From: Gammaproteobacteria bacterium
GTDB lineage: Bacteria; Pseudomonadota; Gammaproteobacteria; Steroidobacterales; Foliamicaceae
Direction: 5' to 3'
Assembly (NCBI GenBank): GCA_026708965.1
Contig: JAPOTY010000027.1
Coordinates: forward strand, 1 to 64,000
DNA: 64,000 nucleotides
The position numbers and the translations under genes were made by a program. Under the pieces are notes generated by a model that saw nothing but the letters and a program-made list of their open reading frames with translations, was not told the DNA's origin and searched no databases. Positions 1 through 10,286 of this stretch are shown here, piece by piece; the first letter of the stretch is position 1; each line of letters starts with the position of its first letter.

Positions 1-101
1 TGCCCCCGCCTCGCGGGAGACGCATGAACCCATCCATGGGGCTCGGCGGCGGCTCCTGCCGCCGACGCTCCCGCGAGGCGCGGGCAAGCGCCGGGCTTTA
101 G
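1..101. repeat. Palindromic intergenic repeat, copy 1 (left end cut by window)
   Basis: tgcccccgcctcgcgggag...ctcccgcgaggcgcgggcaagc inverted arms; near identical to 32310-32413. Confidence 0.85.
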
Positions 102-122
102 TATGGCGCGTGGCGCAGGGCG

Positions 123-1277
123 ATGATCAACCGCAGTTTTATCGGCGCTTTGGGCATTTACACGATTGGGGGGCTGTTCTGGGCCTTCCTGCCGTTCTTC
201 GTCGGGCTGAATATCTCATCGGGAGGATTCAGCCAAGCGCAGGCGGGGGCGCTGGGAACAGGTTATCTGGCGGGCTTCTCCGCTGCTTCGCTAACGGCCC
301 TTTGGTGGGCGCGCCGCTTCAACTGGCGCGCTCTCAGCCTGATCGCCGCAGGAGCCGTGGTTGCCGCGTTGCTCGCTTTGGCGCGCGTCGGCAACTATCC
401 CGCCAGCCTGGCGGCCGTGGTCGCGATCGGCCTGATGATGGGCGCGTTATGGACCATCGCTTATCGGATATTCAGCGCCAGCGGCAACCCGGAGCGGAGT
501 TTCGCCGTTGGCATCGTGGTGTCGTATTCGGTGCTGGCGCTGGTCAGTTACGTTGTGGGGCGATTCCTCGTGGAGCAGCACGGCCTGGCCGGGTCGAGCT
601 ATTTTCTCGGCGCTCTTATTCTGGTTCTGGCGTTATCGGCGCTGCTGCTGCCTGCGGGCGGCGCTGCCGCTGAGGAAGGCCAGGGGGAAGCCTTGGAAAG
701 ACCTTCGCTGCCGCTTGTGCTGGCCTTGCTGGGCATTCTGGGCACGGGATTCGCGTTCGCCGCGGTATGGGCGTTTGCCGAACGCATAGGCGTGGGCGCG
801 GGCTACGATGCTTCGGAAATCAGCCCCGTCATTGCTTCGAATCTGCTTGCCTCCGCGTTGGGATCGGTGGTCGCCACGCTGCTGGGCATGCGCGCCGGCC
901 GGTTGATCCCGCTGCTGGCCGGGATGCTGGCGATGCTGGTTTCGATGCTCGCTCTGATGCAGTTGGCGGATTTCCGGATCTATGCGATTGCCGTTGCGGG
1001 CCTCGGATTCGCCATAGGGTTCGTGCTGCCTTACCAGATGGGCAATATCGCCGCGCTGGACAGCAAAAGCCAGTTCGTGGTGCTGATTGCCGCCGCGCAA
1101 GGGATCGGCTCGGCGATGGGCCCGTGGCTGGGCGGCGCCGCCGCGGATGCCGGAGGCTACCGACTGCTGATCCTGGTGGCGGCGGCCGTGCTAGTGCTTA
1201 GCGCGATCATGATCCTTGCCACGCTGCGGCCGGGAGCCGGCGGCGGCGGGCCGCCCGCCGCCGAGGCAAGGGCATGA
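123..1277 (+). CDS. MFS-type transporter
   Basis: 384 aa, about 12 hydrophobic segments, MFS-like pattern; stop overlaps next start. Confidence 0.75.
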   Translation: MINRSFIGALGIYTIGGLFWAFLPFFVGLNISSGGFSQAQAGALGTGYLAGFSAASLTALWWARRFNWRALSLIAAGAVVAALLALARVGNYPASLAAVVAIGLMMGALWTIAYRIFSASGNPERSFAVGIVVSYSVLALVSYVVGRFLVEQHGLAGSSYFLGALILVLALSALLLPAGGAAAEEGQGEALERPSLPLVLALLGILGTGFAFAAVWAFAERIGVGAGYDASEISPVIASNLLASALGSVVATLLGMRAGRLIPLLAGMLAMLVSMLALMQLADFRIYAIAVAGLGFAIGFVLPYQMGNIAALDSKSQFVVLIAAAQGIGSAMGPWLGGAAADAGGYRLLILVAAAVLVLSAIMILATLRPGAGGGGPPAAEARA

Positions 1278-2038
1278 GCATCGTTCAGCAATACCGCCGG
1301 CTGCTTGACGAGAAGCTCGCGCTGGTGTTCGACAATCAGGAGGCTCAAATCGGGAGCGCGGCGGAAGTCTGCGCCGACAGCATCGGGAAGGGCAAACTGG
1401 TTTTTACTTTCGGCACCGGCCACGGTTCGTTCGCGGCGCTGGAGATGTTTCCGCGCACCGGCACTGTGGTGGGTTTCCGGCCGATCGTGGAGAGCACCAT
1501 GATCTCCTTTCACCGGGTGCTCGGCGACATGGGCGCCCGGCAGTACCGGTTCATCCACGCGCAAGAGGGCTACGGCAAGGCTATCCTGTCCTCGCACCAG
1601 ACCGATCCGGATGATTCGATGCTGATTTTTTCGCATTCAGGCATCAACGCCGTGACCATGGATATTGCGCTGGGAGCGAAGGAAATAGGGATGACCGTGA
1701 TCGGCGTCACCAGCATTCCGCATTCGTCGCAGGTGCCGTCCCGGCACTCGTCCGGCAAGCGTTTGTTCGAGGTGGCCGATATCGCCATTGATACCGGCGC
1801 GCCGCTGGGCGACGCCGGCATTGCGGTTGACGGGCTGGAAGACAGCGTGGGTGCCACTTCCACCAGCGTGGCGATTGCCGTGGGGCAGGCCATCAATGCC
1901 GCCACTGCGGAGAAGCTGGCGGCGCGGGGATACGAGCCCATGGTGATGGTCAGTCCCAACACCACCGACAAGGTCCGGGCCAACCGCCAGAACGATCTCA
2001 ACTACGCCGAGTTGTGGCGGCGCCTGTCCAGCCGGTAA
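1274..2038 (+). CDS. SIS-domain (sugar isomerase-like) protein
   Basis: FTFGTGHGSFAALEMF and SHSGINAVTMDIALGAKEIGMTVIGVTS are SIS-like. Confidence 0.75.
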   Translation: MSIVQQYRRLLDEKLALVFDNQEAQIGSAAEVCADSIGKGKLVFTFGTGHGSFAALEMFPRTGTVVGFRPIVESTMISFHRVLGDMGARQYRFIHAQEGYGKAILSSHQTDPDDSMLIFSHSGINAVTMDIALGAKEIGMTVIGVTSIPHSSQVPSRHSSGKRLFEVADIAIDTGAPLGDAGIAVDGLEDSVGATSTSVAIAVGQAINAATAEKLAARGYEPMVMVSPNTTDKVRANRQNDLNYAELWRRLSSR

Positions 2039-2049
2039 TCTTCGCTCCC

Positions 2050-3519
2050 ATGCTTGAGTGCGCGCTTTTTTACGGCGGTGCTTCCCGCGCCCCGGCATCG
2101 GATGAATGGAGCGATGTGAGGAACCCGGCCGACGGGAGCCTGGTCGGGCGCTGCGCGCTGGCAAGCGCCAAGGACGTTGACCGAGCCGTCGGGCATGCGC
2201 TGAAGGCACGGCTTGGCTGGTCGCAAACCTGCCCCGATGAGCGCGCTGCCATCCTGCGCCGGGCGGCGGACCTTGTCGATGCGCGGTTGGAAGAAATCGC
2301 CGTCTTGCTGACTAGGGAGCAGGGCAAGCCGCTCTGCGACAGCCGAAAGGAGATCCGCTTCGGAACCCGGGTGATTCGCTACTACGCGGAGGAGGGCCGT
2401 CGGCGGTTCGGCACGCTTCGACCGTCCTCGCTGCCGAACGTCAAGAACGTGGTGGCGTATTTCCCGGCGGGCGTGGCGGGGGCTATCGTGCCTTGGAACT
2501 ACCCCGTGGACCTGTATTGCTGGAAGGTCGCTCCGGCCTTGGCCGCCGGATGCCCCGTTGTGGTCAAGCCTCCGCCCGAGACGCCGTTCGCGATCCAGGC
2601 GGTGCTGGAATGCTTTTGCGAGGTCGGCGTGCCGTCCGGCGTGTTGGCCAACGTTCCGGGAACCGGGCCCGAAGCGGGCGCCGCCTTGGCCAGCCATCCC
2701 GATATTGCCTGCATTTCCGCCACCGCTTCGGTCGCGGCCGGCCAGGACATCATGCGCAATGCCGCCGGCAATCTGAAGCGCCTGTCGCTGGAACTGGGCG
2801 GCCACGCGCCGTTTATCGTTCTGCCGGACGCCGATATCGAATCGGCGGCCAAAGCCGCCATGCGCCGCTCCTTCTCCAATATGGGGCAGATCTGCATCAC
2901 CGTCAACCGCATCCTCACTCATCCCGAGGCGCATGCGCCGTTCGTGGATGCGCTGGTGGAGGAAACGCGGGCCATCGAATTGGCGCCTGGCCTCGATCCG
3001 GGCGCGCTCTACGGCCCGGTCACCACATCCGCCGTTATCGAGCGTTCGCAGCGGCATATTGACGACGCAGTGGGCAAGGGCGCCAAGGTCATCGCAGGCG
3101 GCGGCCCCGATACTTCCGGCAGGTTGGGGCAGGGATTATTCTTCCAGCCGACACTGCTTGACAATGCCCCGCTGGACAGCCTGCCGATGACCGAGGAAAC
3201 CTACGGTCCGGTGGCCGCGATCAGGCAGTGCGGCTCGGTCGATGAGCTGTTGGCGGTATCGAACAGCCTGCGGTTCGGCCTCGCTGCTTATGTGTACTCC
3301 GGAAACTTGGAGCGGGCCTGGGCGCTGGCCGACCGCCTGGAGTTCGGCGCGGTGGGCATCAACGTGTCCGATACATCGGAACTTCAGGCCCCCTTCGGCG
3401 GCTGGAAGCTCAGCGGTTTCGGCCGCGAGCTGGGGCCTGAGGGCCTTGATGTCTTTCTTCAACCGAAACATATCAAGATGCGGGTGAACCCGCTGCCCGC
3501 CGGAGCGCCCGGAGGCTGA
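2050..3519 (+). CDS. Aldehyde dehydrogenase family protein
   Basis: VPWNYPVDLYCWKVAPALAAGCPVVVKPPPETP, LELGGHAPFIVLPDADIE, GQICITVNRI. Confidence 0.92.
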   Translation: MLECALFYGGASRAPASDEWSDVRNPADGSLVGRCALASAKDVDRAVGHALKARLGWSQTCPDERAAILRRAADLVDARLEEIAVLLTREQGKPLCDSRKEIRFGTRVIRYYAEEGRRRFGTLRPSSLPNVKNVVAYFPAGVAGAIVPWNYPVDLYCWKVAPALAAGCPVVVKPPPETPFAIQAVLECFCEVGVPSGVLANVPGTGPEAGAALASHPDIACISATASVAAGQDIMRNAAGNLKRLSLELGGHAPFIVLPDADIESAAKAAMRRSFSNMGQICITVNRILTHPEAHAPFVDALVEETRAIELAPGLDPGALYGPVTTSAVIERSQRHIDDAVGKGAKVIAGGGPDTSGRLGQGLFFQPTLLDNAPLDSLPMTEETYGPVAAIRQCGSVDELLAVSNSLRFGLAAYVYSGNLERAWALADRLEFGAVGINVSDTSELQAPFGGWKLSGFGRELGPEGLDVFLQPKHIKMRVNPLPAGAPGG

Positions 3520-3521
3520 AT

Positions 3522-4469
3522 ATGGGCATAGCCCCGGAACTGCTGCCTTTTCTCGATCAATTTCCGGCGCTGGAGCTGACCCGGGAGAGCCTTGCGCGGA
3601 CCCGCGCTGAGTTGAACAAGCTATCGAAGCAGGCGGCGGATGAGCTTGAGGGATTCGATCATATCGATGTGTCCGACGAGTTCATCGACCGGCCGCGCGG
3701 CGGCGGGAAATTGCGCCTGAGGCTGCACGCGCGCTCGAAGGATTCGGGAAAGCGCCCCGGCCTGTTATGGATCCATGGCGGCGGCTATATCCTGGGTTCG
3801 CCGGAAATGGACGAGCCGCAACTCTGCCGCATGGCTGACGAGCTTGGCTGCCTGGTTGTTGCGGCGGACTATCGATTGGCCCCCGAGCATCCTTGGCCGG
3901 CGGCCCTCGACGATTGCGATGCGGCCTTGGGCTGGATGATCGGGAATTCGGGCGCGCTTCGCATCGACACAGGATCGCTGGCGCTCGCAGGCGCCAGCGC
4001 CGGCGGCGGACTGGCAGCAGCGCTGGCTTTGCGCGCTCGCGACCAGCGCCCGGGCGCCATCCGCTATCAGTGCCTGATCTACCCGATGCTCGATCACCGC
4101 AATGTGACGCCTGCTGCCAGCCAAGCGAAGGAGTATTTCCTGTGGGATCACAAGAAAAACCGCTTTGCCTGGGATTGCTACCTTGGGCCGAACGATCCGT
4201 CTGGTGATATGTCGCCGTTCGCATCTCCGGCGAGGGCCGACCAACTAGAGGGGCTTCCGCCCGCTTATCTGTGTATCGGCGAAGAGGACCTGTTCTACCA
4301 GGAATCGCTGGAATACGCGCGCCGCCTGCGCGACAGCGGGGTGGCGGTGGAGCTGGAAATCGTCCCGGGCGCGCCGCACGCCTTCGACAAATTGCCCGCC
4401 CCCATGTCCGAGCGTTCGCTCAAGCGCCGGTTCGCCGCGCTGGCCCAACACTTCGCCCAGCGCGCCTGA
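3522..4469 (+). CDS. Alpha/beta hydrolase (HSL/esterase type)
   Basis: HGGGYILGSPE oxyanion motif, GASAGGGLA nucleophile elbow, PGAPHAFD. Confidence 0.9.
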   Translation: MGIAPELLPFLDQFPALELTRESLARTRAELNKLSKQAADELEGFDHIDVSDEFIDRPRGGGKLRLRLHARSKDSGKRPGLLWIHGGGYILGSPEMDEPQLCRMADELGCLVVAADYRLAPEHPWPAALDDCDAALGWMIGNSGALRIDTGSLALAGASAGGGLAAALALRARDQRPGAIRYQCLIYPMLDHRNVTPAASQAKEYFLWDHKKNRFAWDCYLGPNDPSGDMSPFASPARADQLEGLPPAYLCIGEEDLFYQESLEYARRLRDSGVAVELEIVPGAPHAFDKLPAPMSERSLKRRFAALAQHFAQRA

Positions 4470-4570
4470 CCGGCAATATCGGGCAAGCGGCAAGACGAAT
4501 GGCTGCGCCTAAGAGGCCACGGGGGTTGCGGTAGGTACAATGCTGAATTGCCGAAGTAATACCAGCAGCG

Positions 4571-5290
4571 ATGAAGCCCGTCCTTGTCATCCGCAACGTC
4601 AGCTATGAAACAGAGGGGCTGCTTGAGCCGCTGCTTCGCGAGCAGGGCTTGGATCTCGATATCGTCGATTTCCAGCGGGAGCCCTTGGCGCAGCCTGCGC
4701 TCGACGGCTACGCGGGTCTGGTGGTGATGGGCGGCCCCATGGGCGCTAACGATACGGAGCGTTTTCCGCATCTTCAGGCAGTGGAGCGGCTTTGCGCCGA
4801 GGCGATGGAGCGGGCCGTTCCGCTGGCGGGCGTTTGTCTCGGCGCCCAGATCATGGCCAAGACGCTCGGCAGCGAGGTGCGGGCCAATCCGGTGCGCGAA
4901 GTGGGCTGGTACGATTTGGCGGCCGCCGAAGCCGCTGGCCGCGACCCGCTGTTTTCCGGGCTGGCCGCGCAGGAGGTGGTGCTGCAGTGGCATGGCGATA
5001 CTTTCGATCTGCCCGAGGGCGCAGTGCTGCTGGCGTCTTCGCCTGATTGCCCCAACCAAGCATTCCGCTACGGAGAGAACGCGTACGCCATCCAGTTCCA
5101 TCTGGAGATCCTTCGGCCGATGATCGAGGAATGGGTGCGGAGGGATGCCGCGCGGGGCTGGCTGGGCAGGGAAGGCCGCATCAGCGCGGAGCGGATTCTG
5201 GCCGATACCCGCATCCACATGGCCCGCTCGATGGAATTGGGTCGGCAGGTGTATTCCCGCTTCGCCCGGCTTATCGCCGCCGCTGGTTGA
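4571..5290 (+). CDS. Type 1 glutamine amidotransferase (GMP synthase GATase-like)
   Basis: VVMGGPMGAND, GVCLGAQIMAKTLG, AIQFHLE. Confidence 0.9.
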   Translation: MKPVLVIRNVSYETEGLLEPLLREQGLDLDIVDFQREPLAQPALDGYAGLVVMGGPMGANDTERFPHLQAVERLCAEAMERAVPLAGVCLGAQIMAKTLGSEVRANPVREVGWYDLAAAEAAGRDPLFSGLAAQEVVLQWHGDTFDLPEGAVLLASSPDCPNQAFRYGENAYAIQFHLEILRPMIEEWVRRDAARGWLGREGRISAERILADTRIHMARSMELGRQVYSRFARLIAAAG

Positions 5291-5347
5291 TTCGCCGGCC
5301 GCTGCGCCGCCAGCGATGGATAGGAAGCCAGCGCCTTGCCCGTCTTG

Positions 5348-6166
5348 TTAACGCAATATGCGGGTTAGCGAGAATGAAACGGGCAGCGCTACCTGGAACT
5401 CATCTTGCTGCATGGATGCAGGGAAGGGCGGCAAGGGCTGCGCCCGCTCCAGCATGCGCAATGCGGCCGCGTCCAGCGCGTCCCATCCGGAACTTCGGCT
5501 GATCCTGAAATCGGCTAGCGAGCCATCGCGCCGGATCGCCAGCAAGAGCGTAACGGTTCCCTCCTGCCTAGCGCGGCGGGCAGCCATGGGGTAGTGCTTG
5601 TGGCGGTTCAGCCGGGCGGCCAGTTGCGCCGCGTAGGAGGCGCTGCGCCCTGCCGTTCCGCCGCCGCTGCCGGAGTCCCCGGTTCCTGACGACCGGCGCC
5701 TTTGCGTGACGGCTGAATCGCCCGCCGCGTTTCCTTCCGACGGCGGATTGCCCGCAGTCGCCGATCCCGGCTTGTTTCGCCTCAGCGCGGCCGCCAGCGC
5801 GCTTGTTTTGGCGGACACCGCCACTTCAGCGAGTTGTTGCGCGGGTTCCGGCGCGAAAGCGGTTGGCTGCGGCTCCGGTTGCGCTTGCGGCAGTTGCGGC
5901 TGCGGAAGGTCTGGCGGCTGCGGTTCCGGCGGCTTTGGCTGCGCTATGGGCCCGGCCATCTGCTGATGGATTTCGCCCGCGTCGGAATCGACTATCGCCT
6001 CGCCCATGCTGCCAAGCAAGCCAAGGCCGATTTCGATCCCCCCTTGGCCCTCTCCCGCCGCGCCGTCGCCGCCCATTCCCGCGTATCCCAGAAACAGCAG
6101 GCTGTGGACAGCGAGCGCCGCCGCAATGGCCACAGCCCATTGCGCCGCCTTGCTTTTGGGGAGCAT
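5348..6166 (-). CDS. TonB-family energy transducer
   Basis: N-terminal TM, Pro-rich linker, C-terminal YAAQLAARLNRHKHYPMAARRARQEGTVTLLLAIRRDGSL. Confidence 0.88.
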   Translation of the reverse strand: MLPKSKAAQWAVAIAAALAVHSLLFLGYAGMGGDGAAGEGQGGIEIGLGLLGSMGEAIVDSDAGEIHQQMAGPIAQPKPPEPQPPDLPQPQLPQAQPEPQPTAFAPEPAQQLAEVAVSAKTSALAAALRRNKPGSATAGNPPSEGNAAGDSAVTQRRRSSGTGDSGSGGGTAGRSASYAAQLAARLNRHKHYPMAARRARQEGTVTLLLAIRRDGSLADFRISRSSGWDALDAAALRMLERAQPLPPFPASMQQDEFQVALPVSFSLTRILR

Positions 6167-6171
6167 CGGCC

Positions 6172-6600
6172 CTATGCGTTGGGCGGGCCGATCGTCGCCT
6201 TGGTGGCCAGCGAAACCCGCAACAGGCCGCCGGCGCGCAGGCGGGCGAGCACTTGGCGCAGGTCGGCGGCGGGCAGCGAGCCGTCCGCTTTCACCAGCAC
6301 GCGGACGCTTTGCGGATCGGCGGCCTGCTCAAGAAGCCGGCGGATTTGTCCCGCAAGCTGGCCGACCTTGAGGGGGCGATTATTCAGGTGCAGCGATTGG
6401 TTGGCGGTGACCAGCAAGATCGCTGAATATTCGCCTTGGACCTCGCGGCTCAGCGAATGCGGGGGCTCCACCCTGACCGCGTCCGGGCTCTCGATCCGCC
6501 CTAGGATCATGAAGAACGCCAGCAGCAGGAACACCACGTTGATGAGCGGGATCATGCTGTTCTCCTGGTCTTGGGGGCGGCGCGGGCGGTGGAAATTCAC
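6172..6600 (-). CDS. ExbD/TolR-family biopolymer transporter
   Basis: MIPLINVVFLLLAFFMILG TM helix; note N where ExbD usually has D. Confidence 0.85.
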   Translation of the reverse strand: MNFHRPRRPQDQENSMIPLINVVFLLLAFFMILGRIESPDAVRVEPPHSLSREVQGEYSAILLVTANQSLHLNNRPLKVGQLAGQIRRLLEQAADPQSVRVLVKADGSLPAADLRQVLARLRAGGLLRVSLATKATIGPPNA

Positions 6601-6995
6601 GGCGTCTCCTCCATCAGCGAAAAGCTTTCCGCGCCGGCCAGGGCCAGACGGTCCAGAAGCGTGACAAGCGCTTGGGTGCTCACGCCGGGCGCCGTGTCGA
6701 TGGCATAGTGGGCTTGCGGATTTTGCGCCACCAGGCGGCGCATGGCTTCCAGGTCCGACGAGAGGTGGCTCGCCCCCTCTAATGAAAAAGAGCCGTCTTC
6801 GGATTCCAAGCGGATGATGCTGATTTGCGGATCCGCCGTCCCGGGTTCCGGCGCGGGGAAATCGACCGGCAGTTCGCGCGCCTGGATTAGGCTGGTGGAC
6901 AGCATGAAGAAAAGAAGAAGGATGAAGACGACATCGATCAGCGGCACCATGCTTATGGCCCGCCTGCGCCGTCCGGCCAGTCGATCAAGCCGCAT
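6597..6995 (-). CDS. ExbD/TolR-family biopolymer transporter
   Basis: ISMVPLIDVVFILLLFFMLSTS canonical ExbD TM; likely start at internal Met (MRLDRLAG). Confidence 0.88.
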   Translation of the reverse strand: MRLDRLAGRRRRAISMVPLIDVVFILLLFFMLSTSLIQARELPVDFPAPEPGTADPQISIIRLESEDGSFSLEGASHLSSDLEAMRRLVAQNPQAHYAIDTAPGVSTQALVTLLDRLALAGAESFSLMEETP

Positions 6996-7674
6996 GGGTT
7001 TCCGCTGCGGAGGAATCCGCGCTGTCCGGGGGCCGACGGTTTTCGTAGAGCGTGAATACCTGGGTGACGGCATCATTGATCTGTTCCGCCACCCGCTGCG
7101 TTTTGCGGTCCATCCAGTTATAGGCCGCCATCACCGGAATGGCGATGGCAAGCCCCATCGCGGTGGTTAGCAGGGCCTGCCATATCCCTCCGGAGAGCGT
7201 TGCGGGATCGACTTGGCTGCCGGCCGCTTCCATGGCCCGGAAGGCTGCGATCATGCCTAGGACGGTTCCCAGCAATCCCAGCAGGGGAGTGAGCGTGCCG
7301 ATCACTTCCAGCGTTGGCAACTGGGCGCGCAGGCGGCTCAGCTTGGCCGCCGCGACACGCTCGATTTCCTCGCGAAGCGTTGCCGGGGCCATTGCTCCAT
7401 GGGCCAGTTGGCGCATGGCCAATACTAGGATTTCCGAGGTGAAGCGTTCGGCCTTGAGCATGCGCCATGCCTGGTCGTGCTGTCCCTGCCGCCAAGCTGA
7501 TAGCGCGCCGGGCAGCTCTTCATTGCGCTCCGGCCGCAACCGCAAAAACTGCCATGCTTTGAGCAGCACCACGCTCAGCGCGCCCACGGATATCGCAAGC
7601 AGCAGCCAGACCACCGGGCCGCCCGCTTCAAGGAGGGCGGCGGCGCGGGCAAGAGCGCCGTCAGCGCCGTTCAT
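6985..7674 (-). CDS. ExbB/TolQ/MotA-family proton channel
   Basis: LEVIGTLTPLLGLLGTVLGMIAAF and IWQALLTTAMGLAIAIPVMAAYN. Confidence 0.9.
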   Translation of the reverse strand: MNGADGALARAAALLEAGGPVVWLLLAISVGALSVVLLKAWQFLRLRPERNEELPGALSAWRQGQHDQAWRMLKAERFTSEILVLAMRQLAHGAMAPATLREEIERVAAAKLSRLRAQLPTLEVIGTLTPLLGLLGTVLGMIAAFRAMEAAGSQVDPATLSGGIWQALLTTAMGLAIAIPVMAAYNWMDRKTQRVAEQINDAVTQVFTLYENRRPPDSADSSAAETHAA

Positions 7675-7740
7675 ATTGCGAGCACGCGCAGGCGGGAAAA
7701 ATCCTGCGTGGCCTCCACGCTCCTCGGCGCAATAGGCGGG

Positions 7741-10286
7741 CTAGAAATAGCGCATTCCCGCTTCCACCCAGAAACGCCTTCCTTGGGTATTTCTTCGCCT
7801 CATGGAATTCCGACGGGTTTCCGTATCGACGACCCGGTCAAGCAGATTATGGATTTCAAAACGCAGATAGGCTTCCGATCGGCTGGTCAGCGCGCGGCTC
7901 CATTGAACCCGCGAATTGATCGTGAACAGGCTGGAGAATTCGTAGTCCTCGTAAACATCGTAGGCCGCGCCGGTTTCGGGATTCTGGTAGTTTTCCCCGG
8001 AATCGCGGGCCACTGTTCCGCCGCGGCGGATGATATAGAAATTCGACCAAGTCAATCCCCATTTCGGGATTTCGGTGACGGAGTTCAGCCGGAAGCCCAA
8101 TGGCACGTTGTAGTCCCAGGCCGGCAGCGCTTCCGGCGGAATCAGGCTGCCCCGGTAATAGATCAGGTCGGTTTCGAGCGCGTCGTCGTAGCTTTCATTG
8201 TCGTAGCGGTTGCTTTCGGTATCGCGGTACCCCAAGCCCATCGTGAAACGCGTTTCCGTCAAGCCGAGGGCGAGCGGCGTGGAATTGGTCAATTCCAGCG
8301 TGGCGCTGCGCGTGGAGCTGCGGCCTTCGTTGTTGTAGTAGTAAAGCCCGTCGTCTTCGCGCCGCCGCGAAACGCCCTTGCGGCTTTCCCGGGTCAGCAG
8401 CTGCAGCTTGCCTTCAAAGGCGCCGACCCTCTGGCGCCACCCTAGCGAAATTTCATCGGAGTAGGGAGTTTCCAGCTCCGAGGCGCCGCTGCGGTTCTCG
8501 AACAGAAGGCGCCGGCAATTAACAAAGTCCGGATCGGAGCACGGAACCTCCTCCCCGGCCCGGCCGCGCGGGCGGCTCAGGTTCTGATAAGTTTCGCGCC
8601 AGCCGTAAATCGCATCGTTCAGCTGGTAGCGAAAGAAGCTCCGGCCGTAATAGCGGCTGGCCCCAGCCGTCAGCTCGCCGCTTCCGTCCTCGAACGGCGA
8701 CCATGCAAAGCTGAACCTGGGCGACACATTGAAATTCTCTAGATAGCTGTCCCAATCGCCCCGCGCCCCCAAGTTGATCTGCCATGCGCCAAGGTCGATG
8801 CGGTCCTCGGCGTAGGCAGCCCACTCGTTGTAGGCCAGGTTGGCCTTGCCGGCGTAGTAAAAGGCGCGCAGGCCCAAAATTTCATCGCCGGCGCTGCTGC
8901 CGCCGCTGCCGTCCTGGTCCTGGCAGCCTTCGCGGCCCATGTCGCGGATGCAGTCGTATCTTTCAAACACGACATCCTCCGGGCGCTCGTAGTGGCTGCG
9001 GGTATTGCGGTAGTCGCCGCCGACCGTGAAGGTATGCTCGCGTCCGGCCAGACTGATAGGATCAAGGCTCCATTTCGGCTTGAGGGCAATGCGGGTTTGG
9101 CGTTGCTCCACATCCCCGTACGCTCCCTCGTAGCGCGATTCGCCGCTGCCTTCCAAGTATTCATGGAACGTGAAGAAGCTGTATTCGCTGTCAAGCGAGT
9201 CGGACAGCTGGTCAAATGAGAGCTTCAGATCCAGCAGGCCGGCGCCCAGCGGCCTGCCCAGATCGAGGGTCAGCCCGTAGCCTTCGTGCTCCTTCTCGAA
9301 GCCTCCGGTGTACGTGTCCGAAGTAATGCCGTCATGCCGCCTGGTCGAGTATCGAAACGAGAGACCCGTGTCGGTATCGCCCAGACGGGTATCCAGCCGG
9401 CCCATGAGGTTGTCGATATGATCCTCGTACTCCAGCATCCGCAGGGTGTCCGTGTCGTCCTCGTATTCCTGGGCAAATCGGGACTGGCGCCGGGTCAGGC
9501 CCAAAGTCAGTCCAAGATCGCCTCCCAAGCCCTGCCGCAGGCTGATGCCGAAATTGGATTTTTGGTAGTCCGGCGTGTAAACCCCGTTATAGCGGTCGTT
9601 GGCGGTGATGTCGTCCTCGGCGATATGGAACTCCTCCCATTCATCGCGCTGCATTCCGAAATGCCAGGAAAAAGTATCCTCCCCTTGGTAGGATTTGATC
9701 GCGGCGGCTACAACGCCGCCCGTGAAGCCGCCGTATTCGACCGGTATATTGCTGTCGTAAACCTCCACTTTCTCAAGCAGCTCCACATCAAGGTAATAGC
9801 CTTGGGGGGAGCTTCCGCCGATCGGCTGAAACAGGCTCGGCACGCTGAACAAATCCCCCGTGGGGCTTAATCTCAAGAGCGCAGGCGATACTGCCGGGTC
9901 GATATCGCTGGTGGTGTCCGCGCCGTCGATCAGGAAAAGGTTTTGGTAGAACAGCTGGCCGTGAATCGAGATTTCCGCCGGCCGCAGCGTTCCCGCGCCT
10001 GCGGACAGGTCGGCGCTGCGCGAGAACTCCACCGCCGGATTCATGCGCAGCAAGTCGGCCAAATCGCCTTGGCCGGTGGGCATGGTCTCGATGAAGTCGG
10101 CGTTGTACTCGCTGCGGCCCTGCTGCACGCGCAGCTCGGGCGCTTCCACGTCGATGGGCACAACCACGGCTTCGCCCTCGTCCGAGTCGGCATCGGATTC
10201 CGGTTCGGGCTGCTGGGCAAAAATCGAGAGGGGGGGGCGAGCAGCAGGCAGGCCGCTAGGATGGATGACGATTTCAGAGTGCTCAT
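7741..10286 (-). pseudogene. TonB-dependent outer-membrane receptor; signal peptide out of frame (frameshift at C8 tract, possibly phase variable)
   Basis: 808-aa ORF 7741..10167 with plug (ETMPTGQGDLADLLRMNPAVEFSR) and barrel ending in F; signal peptide MSTLKSSSILAACLLLAPP in another frame from 10286; frames rejoin if one C is added at 10230-10237. Confidence 0.85.

Noticed and set aside
2002-3057. 351-aa minus-strand ORF
   Set aside because: Antisense shadow of the aldehyde dehydrogenase.
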